This document shows, in pieces, positions 45,131 through 57,540 of a stretch of DNA of 64,000 nt. The translations under genes were made by a program, and so were the position numbers. Source of the DNA: Rhynchopus sp. YZ270_cl-10 (Eukaryota; Euglenozoa; Diplonemea; Diplonemida; Diplonemidae); assembly GCA_964035575.1 (NCBI GenBank), contig OZ037852.1, positions 868,001 to 932,000 on the forward strand. The letters run 5' to 3'. How positions within the stretch are numbered: position 1 is the stretch's first letter; each line of letters opens with the position of its first letter. The notes beneath the pieces were generated by a model. It saw only the letters and a list, made by a program, of their open reading frames with translations, was not told the DNA's origin and ran no database searches.

Positions 45131-47246
45131 AAAAAAGAAGGTGAAGTTGGTAGTGAAAAAACGCCACCGGGACGCAAGGCACTGACACTCCGTTGGGGGG
45201 AGGGATATCCCGGGAGGGTTATCGAACTCCCAGAGTGTTGCAATATAAAAAAAAAAGTGTGTGTGTGACAACATGTGGTATTAATGGTGGTGTATTTACT
45301 CATGGCCGGGGGGAATACGTGAAGTGTGATCGGGGGGAACGGAGGAAAGGGGGCCACCAAAATTACAGAGCAGCATCGGATGACACTGACTCGGCTCACC
45401 TTCCTCAGAGGACAGAGATGAGGCATTAGGACACTCTGGTCACCTTTTTTTCTTTTTCCCGAAAAAAAAAAAAAAATGTTGAAAAACAGTGTTGCTAACT
45501 TTGCCATTTTTGTGCAGGCTTTTGCTTCTCTTTTTTAAAGTCTAATATGTTGATCAGGTCAAAGTACGTCATGTCAACACATCAGATCGCCGTTCTCTTT
45601 CAAAAAACAAAAACAAAGAAAGGTTTGTACGACGAACCTAGGTATTGTTCAGGAAACAAAACTTTACGAGGTAATAGAGTTTGTCATATTTATTGAAAAC
45701 AAGAACAAACAAAAAAGACAAGTGAAGCCTGCACAAGCATCCACCTGATTTTTTCTGAAATTTCCGTGGAGTTTGGTGGGGTTTAGTGGTACTAAAAACC
45801 ACTTTAACACCACCAAAATCTACCAAAATTTCAGGCAAAATCAGGTGAATTCTGCCAAAGACAACTACACCCAACAACTTAATCGAAAACGCTCTATGAG
45901 ACGAGAGGGATTCACTATTGTATTTACACATCCCCTCCCAAATCGAGGCTTTGGGGACAGTCACCTGAGAACCAGGAGCCCAGCCTCTGTGCACAAAAAC
46001 GGGCTTTTTGATTCATCAGCAATCACCCCAACCAAGAGACAGGTTCCCTACTAAAGACACCCTTTTTTTTGAATAGGCAAAGATACCCACAGACAGCACA
46101 CCTCATCCACAAAGGGTGTAGCAGAGATGAGACAATAGGAAACTCTGGTCTGACTGGCATCTGGTGTTGTATAGGCATACTCCGTGCACAGAGATGTGTA
46201 CTGTAGTTATCCCATTTCACCTCATGAAGGCAGGAAGGGAAAAAAAGTGATGATTGTTAATACCGTCTTGTTACAGACTGAACAGCAGGCTGTAGCCGAT
46301 GGGTGGTGGTGGTGGGTCGTCAACAAAAAATTGTGCAAATATCTCATTTCGGTTCCGTTTAGTTGCCTAACCGAAAATCATTTCTTTTTAGATTTTGCTT
46401 TCAATTCAGGAGAAATCCACAGAAATTGAGCAATATAAAGGCTTTATTTGCATCAATGCGACAGAGGAAGGGGTGGAGGAGTGACTGTGACACAAGGCAA
46501 ATACCCTCGATAGAGGTTGGCCGTTGTGACAACACAGAAAAAAAAAAAGAGAAAAGTTGGCAAGATGACCTTACACCCCAAACGTCGCGTACTTTGTCAT
46601 CTAAAAAAAAGGGGGTCTCGAAGGGGGGGAGAGCAATGCATAGGAAGGGTTCTGTTTGGTGCGGATTGAGCACAAAAAAAAAAAATGGCTTTTTTTTATA
46701 TTCGTTCTCTGTTTCTTCTTTTTCTTTTCGAAAACTATGACAACGTGTATCCCCAAGTAATCCACGTAACCCGCCCTCCCCTGTTCACGTTTTGTGGAAA
46801 ACCATTGACACGTCTTCCTCCCGTTTCCTCTCATCAGTCAACGAACGGGGATCATTAGAACTCAGGATGGTGGAATTCCTGAGTTGAACAGGTTTGGGTT
46901 AGATTATTTGGTTTTTTTTTTTTTTCCTCGCAACCCTCTCCCATTGCCGTACACTACCAGACGCAAAAAAAAAAAAGGACTTTGCCAACGCAATTAGAGG
47001 TTTTCTCTGGTTTGAAAAAATACACAAAAAAAAATCCATAAAGTTCCCCCAAATCCCCAGAAACCCACCAATAACCCGCAGAACGTAGAGAAGCACGCAC
47101 GCGGGCAGAATTTTTTCTTTTGTATTTTTTTCCCCTTCATTTTGACCCAGTAGTTTTTGTTTATAAAAACCCCCCATTCCCGCTGTTTTCTCGTTGCTAA
47201 ATAAAAAAAAAAAAAGAAACAGTACAAAAAAAAATCGCCAACACAA

Positions 47247-48550
47247 TTAGATGGGTTTTACCTTGAAGTGCAGGCTCATTATCGAGAATACAAGAGACTT
47301 CAGATCCTGTAAAGTGGTGGTGGTGAGTACGAAAAAAAGTGGACCAAAAAAATTAGATTACAAATAAGGAGCCCTACGTTGAACCAGAAAAACGTGGTAA
47401 AGAGGCAGAGCCCGGGTCAAGGGAGGTATATTCACTAAACCCTAAATGAATCGAACGCATCAAGAATAAAATAATCCAGACGCAGACGTCCAACAAACGT
47501 TTGGTGTGAACGCAATAGTGTATGTGAGGGTTCAAAAAAAAATTGATGGGGTTTTTCCCTGAAAGCATTTTTTTGGGATTTTATGTGAACTTCTATGTCA
47601 ATGAGTAGATAAAGAGTAGCAGAGATCACACAGATCGTGATGCAAACAAAAAACAAATGTTGACTTGAAATAGAACAGCCCGCTCATGACAGTGTACCGG
47701 GGGTGGACCCCCAACCATGCAGCCCTACATCCATTTCGTGGTTTTAGATTTGAATAAACAAGAACACATACCTGTACGAGATAATAGAAGATCCTCAGCC
47801 CCTCTGGGTCCTCGGAGTCCTGCGTGTCCAAGAGACTTCCAATCTTGGTGGTTGTGAAGGAGATGTGTTCCTTGCCGGCAACAATCTCAAGCTCCTGGCG
47901 TCCGACCTTGTCAGGTTCGGGCCACTTGGCATCGTCTCCGTGAAGGATGTTGCTCTCGTCAATGACACGACGCAGCTCGTCCAGCACGACTCTGTTGCAG
48001 AACACCTCTTTGCGGATGATGTTCACATCTTTGTAGCCACTGTGGTTTGCGTATCTCAGCAGACCGTCCTCCTGAAGGGGGTGATTAGGAATGAGAAAAA
48101 ACAAAAGAAAACGCTAAACCTAAGCCTCTCTGTACGTCACCAAAAGAAAATAAAAATAATAAGATACGCTAGTCACCTTCATCTTAATCCTTATTAGCTT
48201 TGTACAACTTTGCATAGGGTCGGATAACATCCGCTCCTTACGTTGTGGCTAAATAAGTTGATATCTTGTCGGTTTAAAAAAAGAAAGGTTGGTAAAAATG
48301 AGCTTTCGTGTACTTAGTCACCCCTTAATGATTGTTGATGCAGACATTTCGACGAACGTACTCAACAGAACAAAGAAATAAAACTGTTGTTCGGTTGCGG
48401 GGGGAAACTAAAAGGTGGTCTTCCCATGTTCATGAAGGAAAGCGCAGAATGGGAGGAGGTCGAGAGACACACCTTGAATTCAAACTCGAGAAACTCGTGC
48501 CCGTACTTCCCCTTGTGCCCGACGTAGTATCTCACATAGAAGTCATCCAT
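47247..48550 (-). CDS. MAGO: Mago nashi, exon-junction complex subunit (3 exons, 145 aa)
   Basis: Exons: 48550-48473 ([20 protein letters not shown]..), 48071-47772 ([33 protein letters not shown]) and 47306-47247 ([19 protein letters not shown] then TAA). All junctions are phase 0, with donors GTGTGT and GTATGT and pyrimidine-AG acceptors. The assembled protein is 145 residues, nearly the length of animal Mago (146), and is conserved throughout, including the C-terminal LHFK.KPI. Mago forms a heterodimer with Y14 in the exon-junction complex, deposited on mRNA at splicing. A textbook acceptor (TTTCTTTCTCTTACAG) lies 26 nt upstream of the ATG. Intron 2 holds a family A SINE-like repeat (47659-47755) and intron 1 holds hairpin repeats. 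Confidence 0.97.
47659..47755 (+). repeat. SINE-like family A, copy 3, in Mago intron 2
   Basis: Shortened copy containing 'cagtgtaccgggggtggac' and 'atccatttcgtggttt', inside the second Mago intron. Confidence 0.7.
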
Positions 48551-50869
48551 TGTTGTGTGTGCCCCTTTTTTGTACCTGTAAGAGAAAGAAAACCCCCCCT
48601 CCTTGTACCCCCCTGTGTTAAGAAGATTAGCTTGCCTGTTGGTGTGGGTGATATGGGGATCTGGAAGTGATGTGCCTGCCCTACAGTGGTCCAAAACACT
48701 GAGTGTACAAATGATGGCAAATTTTTGGGGGTTTTTTTGATAATTTTTTGGCGCCCTTTTTCACCATATTTGGGCCATCTACTCTCGTCTTCCTGTGAGA
48801 CACAACAACAGGGCTATGAGAGCTTACTGAGAGCTAAAACAATCTCTCTCCGTTCATAGACAGCCCAATATTTGGATTACCGTAGTTCATTCACGTTTAC
48901 AGAGGGGGGGAGGGGGAAAAAAACGAGCATTTCTTTTGTGCATTTTTTTGGGGGAAGAGAAATATAATCTATGTTTTGGTGTCCCTAAGAAAGACCATCG
49001 AAGTGACATTCTCAAATGACAGCAACAAGCTGTTGTTTGCCATTTGTAAATACCACCAAGCCGGGAGGGGGCACACCTGATATGTCCGCTGACATATGCG
49101 GTCAAAGAATCGATGAACTAGAAGAGTAACGGGGTGTTTTTTTTTACGACCTAGCGAGTAGGCGGGTTGAACGTCACTGGCACAGTGTGCCTGAAACGCC
49201 TTCCCTGTTTTTGTAAGATGAATCTGAGCTTCATACCTTGTCGTCTCGTCACATTTACTTAAAACACCCTTTTGTTCTGAATGCAAAACACTTAAAAAGA
49301 GAGGAAATTTTGATAAAATGTACGTCACTGTGCACACATCTTAGGGGGAAAAAAATTCTGGTACAACACAGTGAGGTCAAAACCAAAACAAGAGACGTTG
49401 AAAGTGCAAACGCCTCATCGTTCATCAGAGGACGTGGGCACCAGACAAAAAAACATGAACAGAGTAGAAAAACCCTCTAGGTCCTCTCTCTCTCTCTCTC
49501 TCTTCTCCCGACCCCAAAAAATCACCTAAGTTTTAGTTCTGTTGTTTGTTTGACCCTGTACGCGGATGAGGGGAAATGGGGGGAAAAAATCTATTTTCTG
49601 TGAAAGTGAGTTAGGCCAGTTGAGAGGGGAATACACAGAGGGACATTGCAGGAGGGGACAACGACTTACTTCCCTCAAATGCAAAAAAAAAAAAGTTGAT
49701 TTGAAATACAAAAGCCCTCTCGTGAACAGTGTACCTTTGGTATGACCGGCTGTACCGGGGGTGGACACCCAACCATGCAGTCCTACAATCCATTTTGTGG
49801 TTTACATCTGATATGTGCTGCTCCGCTTCCACTCATCGACCAGATGAACGGGGATCATTGCAAACACAGGGACATGAAGTATTGTAGGGTCCGGTTGGGG
49901 GAGAAAAATGTGATGATAGAGCTGGGGAGTATATCCTTTGCCAGCCTCTCACACCACACAACCTTTCACGAGACACGCTGTAAAACAAAAGAAAAGAGAA
50001 GTTGAAAGTGCAAAGAAAACCCCTAAAAGATGGGATCGCTGTGCCCTTCATCGTTAACAACAATACCACAAAATCTATTTTTTTTTTCCTTCAAAAATAC
50101 CATAGCATCTACACCTATGCACGCATTTTCCAAAAGAATCCCTCCCGCCCCTTTTGTTTTCTATTCTAAAAATACTACCCCCCCTGCCCCCACAATCACC
50201 CCCGAGAGCCTCTCTGGGCACTCACCACCTCAAGGGCACCATACAACAGAGCAACACACTTCAGGATACGCCCTCAATTGGGTCACCCCTTTTCTCTACC
50301 CAACACCTTTGCAGTCGTGTCGGTGTGTGGGCTGGTCGGTCCATACTCCCTGCATACAACTCATGGGTTCGCGGCCAGTTGAGGTAATGTGGCAAACAAA
50401 GTGGCGTTACAATATGCCTTCACGATTCAGGCATTTGACTGCTAAACATAGTAGTAGTAGATATGCCGTTTGTGCACAATATCTAAACAACGTTGACGCA
50501 AAATACAAATCCCTCTCATGACTGTACAGCTAACCCAAAACACCCCTCCCAACCTCCCAACCTCGCCTTTCTCGATGTCGTCAACGCGAGATTAGACCAT
50601 GCTTACAGCTAAGGGTGTGTTATCAACCTTTTTCTTCTTTTTTGAAACAGGACAATACTGAGACGACGTCATCCCACAGCAACCCGCACAGCGCATTACA
50701 TCCATTTGCCTCCCTCCACAGCACATTGCATCAACTGAGCGGCAATCTCCTTCTACCTACTACCACCCAGTGGATCCCCCTCCTCCACCCTCCTCCCTTC
50801 CCCTCCCCTCTCACACCCACCACAACCCTCCCCAGCAGTCGAAGAGCACCCACCCCCCTACTCCACCCC
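48551..50869. other. Spacer without a supported gene
   Basis: 48575-48551 is the Mago leader after its putative acceptor. A minus-strand frame at 48969-49337 has a somewhat protein-like middle but no recognisable domain or convincing splice borders. A CT microsatellite lies at 49483-49503 and a family A copy at 49695-49875. 50520-50869 is C-rich. Confidence 0.4.
49695..49875 (+). repeat. SINE-like family A, copy 4 (long form)
   Basis: Close to consensus through 'ccattttgtggtttacatc' and then the shared 3' module 'gaacggggatcattgcaaac'. An A-run adjoins the left end. Confidence 0.75.
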
Positions 50870-51946
50870 TCACTGCGTCGTTGAGGTGGCAGAGCGTGCT
50901 GGGGGCACTCCTGCTTGGAGGCCGTACATCCCGGGGGGTGCTTGGGGGATGTAGGAGAGAGGGTTGCTGCCTGGGACAAGCGGAGCGGGGAGGGGGGCAG
51001 GCGCGCTGGCTGCGGGGCTGTGCGGGGGGTACTGCTGGGTGCTTCCACCGCGGGAGAAGGCGTTGTGCGCATTGTTGCCCTCATCTGCGGCAGGGTTTTC
51101 TGCGTAATCCGTTTGTTTATAGTCCACAAGGTCCGGATCCACTACGGTCGGTATAAACGCCATCCCCACTGGGTGGCGAATCTCCAACTGCGTCTTCGGT
51201 TGCTTCCTCTCACGGAGGTCTCCACGGCTGAGATGTCCTCCAGTGATGACCCCCTCCTTTGTGTCGCCTCCCTGGTCGGCATCAGGGTAGTACGTGTAAA
51301 ACCATTTGTTCATGACAAAGGAAGGCATGCTCTCTCCGGTGGCCCATTCGGGTGCTCCCTTCGCATCGTACCGTACGGCGTATGGGCCGCTGACATAGGC
51401 ATTGAGGTATTCGCCTCGTTCAGCGTGGGACATAGAGTTGAGGGACATTGTCTGGAACATTTTGCTTGACTTCCAGAGGTACGTCCCCCAGACAGCAAGA
51501 AACCCGCAGGTGATGGTTAAGAAGGTGGTCAATATAGCGACACCCTGGAGCACGTAGAGCCAGCCGTAGGTGGAGACGATGTGGATTTCGACTGCAAAGC
51601 GTGGGAGGGCGGCAAGGAAGGACACCCAGACGCCGATGATGGTGTGCGATCGCCAAGTGCGTTTGCCGTATTCCTTCGATTTGCGGGGTTTGTTGACGAT
51701 TTTGTCCCAAAGGCGTAGGCGTTCACGATAGAGATGCGGGTAGTACAGAAGCGGCGAGGCAATGCCGAAATAGCAGACAAAGCCCAGCCCTGTGAAGACG
51801 GCATGTGCAATACTAGACGCAGGAGACAAAGGCTTCACCCCAACCGAAATGCAAAACCACCAATTCGCAAAAGCCATCAACGCATCGCAGCCAAACCAGA
51901 AAAGAAAGATGAGACTAAGCGACGGACGTCTGAAGCAGGACGTCAT
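50870..51946 (-). CDS. Four-helix membrane protein of unknown function (358 aa)
   Basis: The N-terminal half has four hydrophobic segments: about 8-34 (IFLFWFGCDALMAFANWW), 44-70 (AHAVFTGLGFVCYFGIAS), 101-120 (TIIGVWVSFLAALPRFAV) and 126-155 (YGWLYVLQGVAILTTFL..). A basic loop RERLRLWDKIVNKPRKSKEY separates helices 2 and 3. The C-terminal half is soluble: a conserved-looking part with FVMNKWFYTYYPDAD and VGMAFIPTVVDPDLVDY, then a Pro/Ala/Ser-rich tail. I do not recognise the family. The reading frame is long and compositionally coding, and it is on the same strand as its neighbours. An MPSFV/Tyr-rich segment may face the cytosol. No intron is needed. Confidence 0.8.
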   Translation of the reverse strand: MTSCFRRPSLSLIFLFWFGCDALMAFANWWFCISVGVKPLSPASSIAHAVFTGLGFVCYFGIASPLLYYPHLYRERLRLWDKIVNKPRKSKEYGKRTWRSHTIIGVWVSFLAALPRFAVEIHIVSTYGWLYVLQGVAILTTFLTITCGFLAVWGTYLWKSSKMFQTMSLNSMSHAERGEYLNAYVSGPYAVRYDAKGAPEWATGESMPSFVMNKWFYTYYPDADQGGDTKEGVITGGHLSRGDLRERKQPKTQLEIRHPVGMAFIPTVVDPDLVDYKQTDYAENPAADEGNNAHNAFSRGGSTQQYPPHSPAASAPAPLPAPLVPGSNPLSYIPQAPPGMYGLQAGVPPARSATSTTQ

Positions 51947-54900
51947 CGTGGAGGAGGAAGAGGGAAAAGGAGGGGGGAGAAGAACTCCTCCCCCAGTGTA
52001 TTGTTCTGGTTACATGATCGTGACAAAAGGTGACGTTATTGATGCAGGCACCTCCGACAGACGACACCAGCCCCAGATGAAAGAAAAAGTACCCGGTCAA
52101 CAGAAGGTAAAAAAAGGAAGCCTAATGGCTTGCCGGTGCCGTAGTGTGAACGGGGGCGGTACATAACCGCTCGTATGCCTGCGTCCCACCTTCCGCTGAA
52201 GAGTTGTGAGCTTACAGGACCTCCCATTCGCAGCACGCAAATGTTTCATGCTCCGAGTGCAAATACCCTTCATGGCATGGGGAAGCCACTGGCCCGGCAT
52301 TTATATACCTTAGCCAGGGTTTACCTTACATTTTGTAGAGGCAGGCACGTTTACCCCTCCTGAGGAAAACAGAACAGCCCCGCATACCCCTCCGGCAAAC
52401 GGGAGGAAATACAGACTTCACTTCATCCCTCCCATGCGTGTAACAAGGAATAGCTAACCCCCTTGGTCTCACCCCACAAGCAACCTATGGCTTGCCCGTA
52501 CTGTAGTGTTGGCCCCTTCCCCCGGAGTCCCTCCCTCCTGCACTGCTCCCCGCGGACCCACAAAAAAACATAAAAGATGCACACATCTCAACCTCCCTCA
52601 AAGAGCACCCCCTTCATGCACAACAAGAAGACCTGGCGACAATGCCTTTGTTCGTGGTGCTATCTCCGAGCCCTGCACTTTCATCTGAACGCACCCCATC
52701 CCCATCCCACCCCCTATGAACGCAGCAAAAGCTTCTAAGCTGAGTCTCTGCACCATCTTGCGAACAGCGGCAACGTTGTCTCTCCTAGCTTCCCTCCCTA
52801 GCAGGCCACATCACAGAAGACACATCACGGCACTCAAGATGCTTCACCCACCCCCTCCCACCCAATGACGTCTCTCAGTAGACCCGAGCGCTACTCCGAC
52901 AGAAGGCGTTCGGGAAAGTCCCACAAAGCGCTGCCAATGCTGTGTTGTTCTTCTGCACAACACCACGAAGACCACATGGCTCTGAGGATCCACCCGCTCA
53001 CTGCGTCCCACTCCTTGTTGCCTCCGGTTGAGAGCAGAGAGGGGAGTGATACAGAGTGTCCCCACCCCCACACACAGCAGAGACCCCGGTCCCCGAGTCT
53101 TATTCCTTGCTGTGCCCCCCACGCCACACCACCCAAGCATCTGACGGCATGCACCCCTCCTGCTGTGTTGCTGCACGCTCACCCACAACATCCAAGACCA
53201 AGTCCCGGTCAGGGTGACAGTCGTTTTCGCACAATAACCAAAGCAAGCCTTAGATGTCAGCCATCCCACTGGATATCCTTTTCATGAGACTCACCGTACG
53301 CAACCTCAGAGGCAACCCACCCCCTGCTGCGAATGCACTGAAGCTGCAATACCATTGAAGGTCTCCGTACTGAGCAAACCGCCAAATGGGGAATGCCTGG
53401 CGCAAAGTCATCAGTTTGCACTGATCACATCCCTGCCATAAGTACCTAACACCCCTCACCCCCTCTCCACACAAACAGCCAACCCATTCAACCTCTGCCA
53501 CGGTTATACCACATGGTGATGACCTAGATACGCAATGATCATCATACGGCTGGCTTGAGGTAAACCCCAAACCTGCAAAGTCTGTATGATAAAACCAAAG
53601 GCGAACCCTAAAATCCACAGACGTACGGTGCCACACAACATCCCCATCTGCCCCTACCCCCCACCCCACTCGCAGAACACTCACCTCACCGATGCCTTAC
53701 CCTGCATCCACCACCGCATCCGGCATACTGTTTCCCCATCCCCATACCCCACCCCCACCCCAGGTCCTTCAATATGCGCAGCACTCTTTCTGTCTTCGTG
53801 CCTTCGGGGGTCTACACATCAAAGAGGTAGATGACCCAAACACCCCTCGCCCAGCCTTTATGCTAGCAACCTAAAATGCACGGAACAAAGCTTTAAAGAG
53901 GGTTTGCATCTGGCAGACTATTTCGGAAGAGGGAGACGTAGATAGACCCGGTTGGATGCGCGCTCCTGCGCCTGCGAGAAGAGAAAGGGTTGCCCTATGG
54001 AGGGCAACGGGCTTGACAAAAAAAAAATACAGTTTGGTGTGTGTTCGTGATGTGCTCCCCCCTTCCCCTCGCAGTACCCATGGAAGCGTAGGCCAGCCCT
54101 CCGCAATGTGAAGATGTAGCTCATACAACTCCAGCAGGGGAGGAGAGGCTTGTTGGCATGGTCACGACCTTCAGAGTGAAGGGGTAGTAGCGTGCCATCA
54201 AAAAGGAAGTTGACTAGCTGGCCCCGTAGAGTGTACTGGCCATAAGACTCAAACCCTTGGAACTACAAGGCTCCTCGAAGTGTTACGCCCGCCAGTCCAT
54301 TCGGACTCATATAGACCCGGTTGGAGACACGGAGTCTGGATGTGAACTTGGAAGGTGGCTCCAAAAAAGGTAAATGCGGTAAATGAACCACGCGTGGCAT
54401 TTTGCAGAGAGTTGTGACAAATCAGTGTAAATTTGGAGATTTGGGTATTGAGGAAAAGTGGAAAAGAAGTGGAAAAGACAATGAAGAAATGGAGGGGTTG
54501 TCTATTTTTTCAAAAAAATCTTGTCAACGCTTGCATAAAGCGAAAAATGGCGAAGGAACAGATCACATTGTGTGTACACACACACACCGGTATATTTGCT
54601 TTTTTCTAACAATAAAAAACTGAAAAAATAGGTCGCAAAAAATAAAATAAAATAATGTTCGGTTATCACAGGCTAGTACTACACTTCCCCGTCCCCTCTC
54701 CCCCCCCCCCCTCTCCCAGCTCTAGCCAGACCCAGCAACAAAAAGAGCTGTCATCACTCTTTTGACCAAGTATTTTTTGTAGTGTTACGAGTGTGTAACT
54801 CTTTTTTTTTTACCAGCCGATCTGGGGAAAGGGTGTGAGGGAGTTTTTTTTTAAAATGTATCGACACAATCACCCTAAACCCTCCGCCCTAGGGTTTGGG

Positions 54901-55286
54901 ATGTATATTTGAGGGTTACTCTTTCGTGGGGGCGACGTCCAAAAAAAAAGCATCCAGAACACCCTTCCTTGGTTAGGTACTAGAAAGAGATGTTTGTTTA
55001 GTTCTAATATACAACAAAAGGGGAGGGAACCACCGATAGAGCGAACCAGAAAAGATATAAGATGAATCCGCGCATCTTACTACGAACCAAAGATACCACC
55101 CCCTCCCCCCTCCCCTCCCCTCCGTTGGCAAGAACACAAAGAACGTTGGGTCAGGACGGAACATATTTAAAAGGTTGACTTGAAATACAAAGCCCTCTCG
55201 TGAACAGTGTACCTTGGCTGTGGGGGTGGACCCCAATTATGCAGCCCTACAATCCATTTCGTTGCATCTGATATGAAAAAAATGAA
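51947..55286. other. Spacer, partly GC-rich, no supported gene
   Basis: 52020-54200 is less A/T-biased and open on both strands (for example 52844-53287), but no frame shows a known motif and the two strands are equally open. A segment at 52025-52085 ('ttgatgcaggcacctccgac') recurs at about 61580-61640. 'tagacccggttgga' occurs at about 53943 and 54314. A family A copy is at 55174-55274. Confidence 0.4.
55174..55274 (+). repeat. SINE-like family A, copy 5
   Basis: Shortened copy directly downstream of the RING gene stop, with 'gttgacttgaaatacaaag' and 'cctacaatccatttcgttg'. Confidence 0.7.
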
Positions 55287-55964
55287 CTACGCTAAAAAAT
55301 TGTAGGATATAGCGGTGATTCGGGTTCGGCAGATGGGGCATTCTGGAGTGCCACGTGAAAGGTATTGTTCTGTACATTCGAAGCAGAGGCTGAGGTGCGC
55401 GCAGGGGAGCACTTGTGTGTCGGGCGCGTTTGTTGTGCAGATGCAGCACTCCGGACCTCCGTCGCTTCGTGTTGGTGTGTAGCGTGCTGGGGGCGGTGAG
55501 AGCACATCAACCAACTCCCGACCTGCAGACATAACCACGGTGGAGAGCGGCTTGGGGAGAAGGTGTGGTGCATCAGTGGTGGCCCACGTGGCCCAGTCGC
55601 CACTTCTGCGTTGATAGAGAAGCATCACACCGTCGTCTCCAGAAATGCATCGCCAGGCGGCAACCCGACGAATCTGTGCACCACGTATCGCAGACACTTC
55701 GCTGCTCACACGGAGGATAGGGCGGTCGTGTGCGTCTAGGATATCGACAGAGGCGTTGCGACCACCTACGCGAAGTCGCAGTGTGTCGCCCCCGGGTGCA
55801 GGTCCAGGCATGTGTCCCGCCTCCTCAGGTACGGCTTCTCGTTGTGAAGACCAAGTCCCAGCCAGCCAGTTGGCCCCGGCATAGACAGCTCCGGCGACAG
55901 CAGCACCCAGAAGCATAAAGCCGGCTGCTTCCTCGTGCCTTCTTCTTTCGTCGTTGCGTGGCAT
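55287..55964 (-). CDS. Membrane-anchored RING-finger E3 ubiquitin ligase (225 aa)
   Basis: A C3HC4 RING at the C-terminus: ECCICTTNAPDTQVLPCAHL, then SLCFECTEQY and CPICRTRI (Cys173/176, Cys188, His190, Cys194/197, Cys209/212). A hydrophobic helix near the N-terminus (about 16-36, AAGFMLLGAAVAGAVYAGAN) follows a very basic start PRNDERRRHEE, giving a tail-out anchor. The middle has a small beta-rich domain (LRLRVGGRNASVDILDAHDR..). RING type and layout recall the MUL1/IAP-like group that ubiquitinates proteins at organelle membranes; location is inferred. Start ATG 55964 lies 17 nt downstream of a TATTCCAG acceptor (55982-55981). The upstream frame to 56036 is less likely coding. Confidence 0.88.
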   Translation of the reverse strand: MPRNDERRRHEEAAGFMLLGAAVAGAVYAGANWLAGTWSSQREAVPEEAGHMPGPAPGGDTLRLRVGGRNASVDILDAHDRPILRVSSEVSAIRGAQIRRVAAWRCISGDDGVMLLYQRRSGDWATWATTDAPHLLPKPLSTVVMSAGRELVDVLSPPPARYTPTRSDGGPECCICTTNAPDTQVLPCAHLSLCFECTEQYLSRGTPECPICRTRITAISYNFLA

Positions 55965-56506
55965 TGTTATATTTTTTTTTCTGGAATAGTATTGGAGTGA
56001 ATGTGAAGGTTGAATAAATGGAAGTTTGAAGTGCAAAAGCCGACAGGGTACAGCAATCCTCCGCTTTGGTTATCGAATCCACGGAGAGAATCGCTTCATT
56101 TGGTTTGCATAGAAAAATAACGCTGTCTGCAGTCGAATTGAGGAAAATCGGAGGGAGAACAGGGGAATGGTATGGGGGGCTTCCTTTGGCATTTGATATT
56201 CTTTTTTAGTATTGTGGATAATCAGTGGACACTGGAGGGTGGGAAAGATCTGTACTCAATGTCTCAAGCCTGCAGAAGGCATGGGCGCAGGTCGTCCTCC
56301 ACCCTTAAGAGCAACTACCCCCTTTTTTTTTTTGGTCTGGATAGCTTCTGTTAAGGCTTTTTGGGGAAATGAACCCCCCCGCCTATTCACATTTCTAAAC
56401 GTGAATATTAGGCGTAACTTGAATAATAGTCGTAAAAATAAATCGAAGACGTGAATAACACGCGTGCACCCCTAAAAGAAAGCAAAAACAAACGTGGACA
56501 ATAGGC

Positions 56507-56765
56507 ACACCCGCCTAGGGCTATGCTGCATGCGTACGCGTACGCAGCGAATTCTGAGACCGTGCTTACGGCGTACCGTACGCACCGCCGTATGTGTGTT
56601 GTGAAGGAAGAGAAAATGTCACCCGCACCCCCTCTCAACTAACATAGCCAGGCTTCCTACGTTGAACAAGGACCGTACGCAAAAACGTGTGTATGCGTAC
56701 GCACTAAAATATCAGAAAGTGCGCACGTCGTACAGCGTGCAGCATAGGCCTAGGGTGTTACGCAA
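56507..56765. repeat. Inverted-repeat element with GTACGC-rich core
   Basis: CCTAGGGCTATGCTGC at about 56514-56529 is mirrored by GCAGCATAGGCCTAGG at about 56739-56754. The arms contain GCGTACGCGTACGC and scattered GTACGC units. No target duplication seen. Confidence 0.55.
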
Positions 56766-57058
56766 AAAGAAAGGGGAAAAAACGCGTACTACTTGAACAA
56801 GTGGCAACTGGTTTCTCTATGAGGTGTGTTCTACCTTTTGAAAGGCTAGTAATTTTTTTTTCTTTGAAATTGAATGAAAGTGGGAAAGGGAGCGGGTTGG
56901 AAATATAGAACGGGGTGGATGGGAGGGGAGGGGGGAAGGGGGAAAACGCAGGAGAAAGGGGAGAGGAATGAGAGGTCCTTTTTTTGTGACATTGGCAATA
57001 AAGGAACACCGAACCAAGAGGGTGGGTTCTCATACTCAAAATTTCACCTTTTTTTTTG

Positions 57059-57508
57059 CAGGCTGTTAGCTAATTCACTTCCGCCTCCGGCAATTTGGCA
57101 AAAATTTGGCCGGTAAAAAAAAACAATTGTGGGGGGAAATTAGGGGGTATCTAAAGAGCCTATGGCATTTCCCCCAAAAATATGTTCGCTGTTCTGGATC
57201 ACTCTGATGTTTTCGGCGTTTTTTAAATCTTCACCACCTTCTGCGTCCAAGGGCTGGGAAGGGGCTTCAGAGTTACAGGGCCTATATATACGGCCATTTT
57301 TGCCCTTCACCTTACACTCATTTTGACCAAAACCAAGACCGTGTCCTAATCGGCAAAGTGACCACCACAGCGCGGACGGATTCCGGAAATGCCAACCACG
57401 GTACGTTTTGGGGCTGAAAACCCATTGTTTTTTTTTTTTCAGGGAAAAAAATTGCTTCCAGATGTCGGAATGTTCCGGGAAAATTTCCAAGAATTAGCTA
57501 ACAGCCTG
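57059..57508. mobile_element. Inverted-repeat element with CAGGCTGTTAGCTAATTC ends
   Basis: Perfect 18-bp terminal inverted repeats, CAGGCTGTTAGCTAATTC (57059-57076) and its complement (57491-57508), bound 450 bp. The CAG start is hAT-like, but flanking 8-mers (TTTTTTTG, TTGAGGGG) do not match. The interior minus-strand frame shows no transposase motif. Confidence 0.7.
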
Positions 57509-57540
57509 TTGAGGGGAATTACTTTGAGTTGCCCTTTTTT

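Larger units (their letters stand above)
44196..47246. other. Spacer with interspersed repeats
   Basis: No protein gene supported. Contains family D (44398-44460), inverted SINE-like A2 (44695-44885), hairpin family B (44906-44953, 46551-46600), family A (44979-45130), a fragment of its 3' module (46800-46862) and homopolymer-rich DNA. Frames such as 45094-45507 and 46899-47246 are homopolymer-driven. Confidence 0.45.

Noticed and set aside
48969-49337. 122-codon minus-strand frame that could be an exon
   Set aside because: Possible GTGTGC donor and AG acceptor exist, but the peptide has no recognisable motif and crosses an A-run.
52844-53287. 140-codon frames on both strands
   Set aside because: Equal openness on both strands, no domain, no splice or start support.
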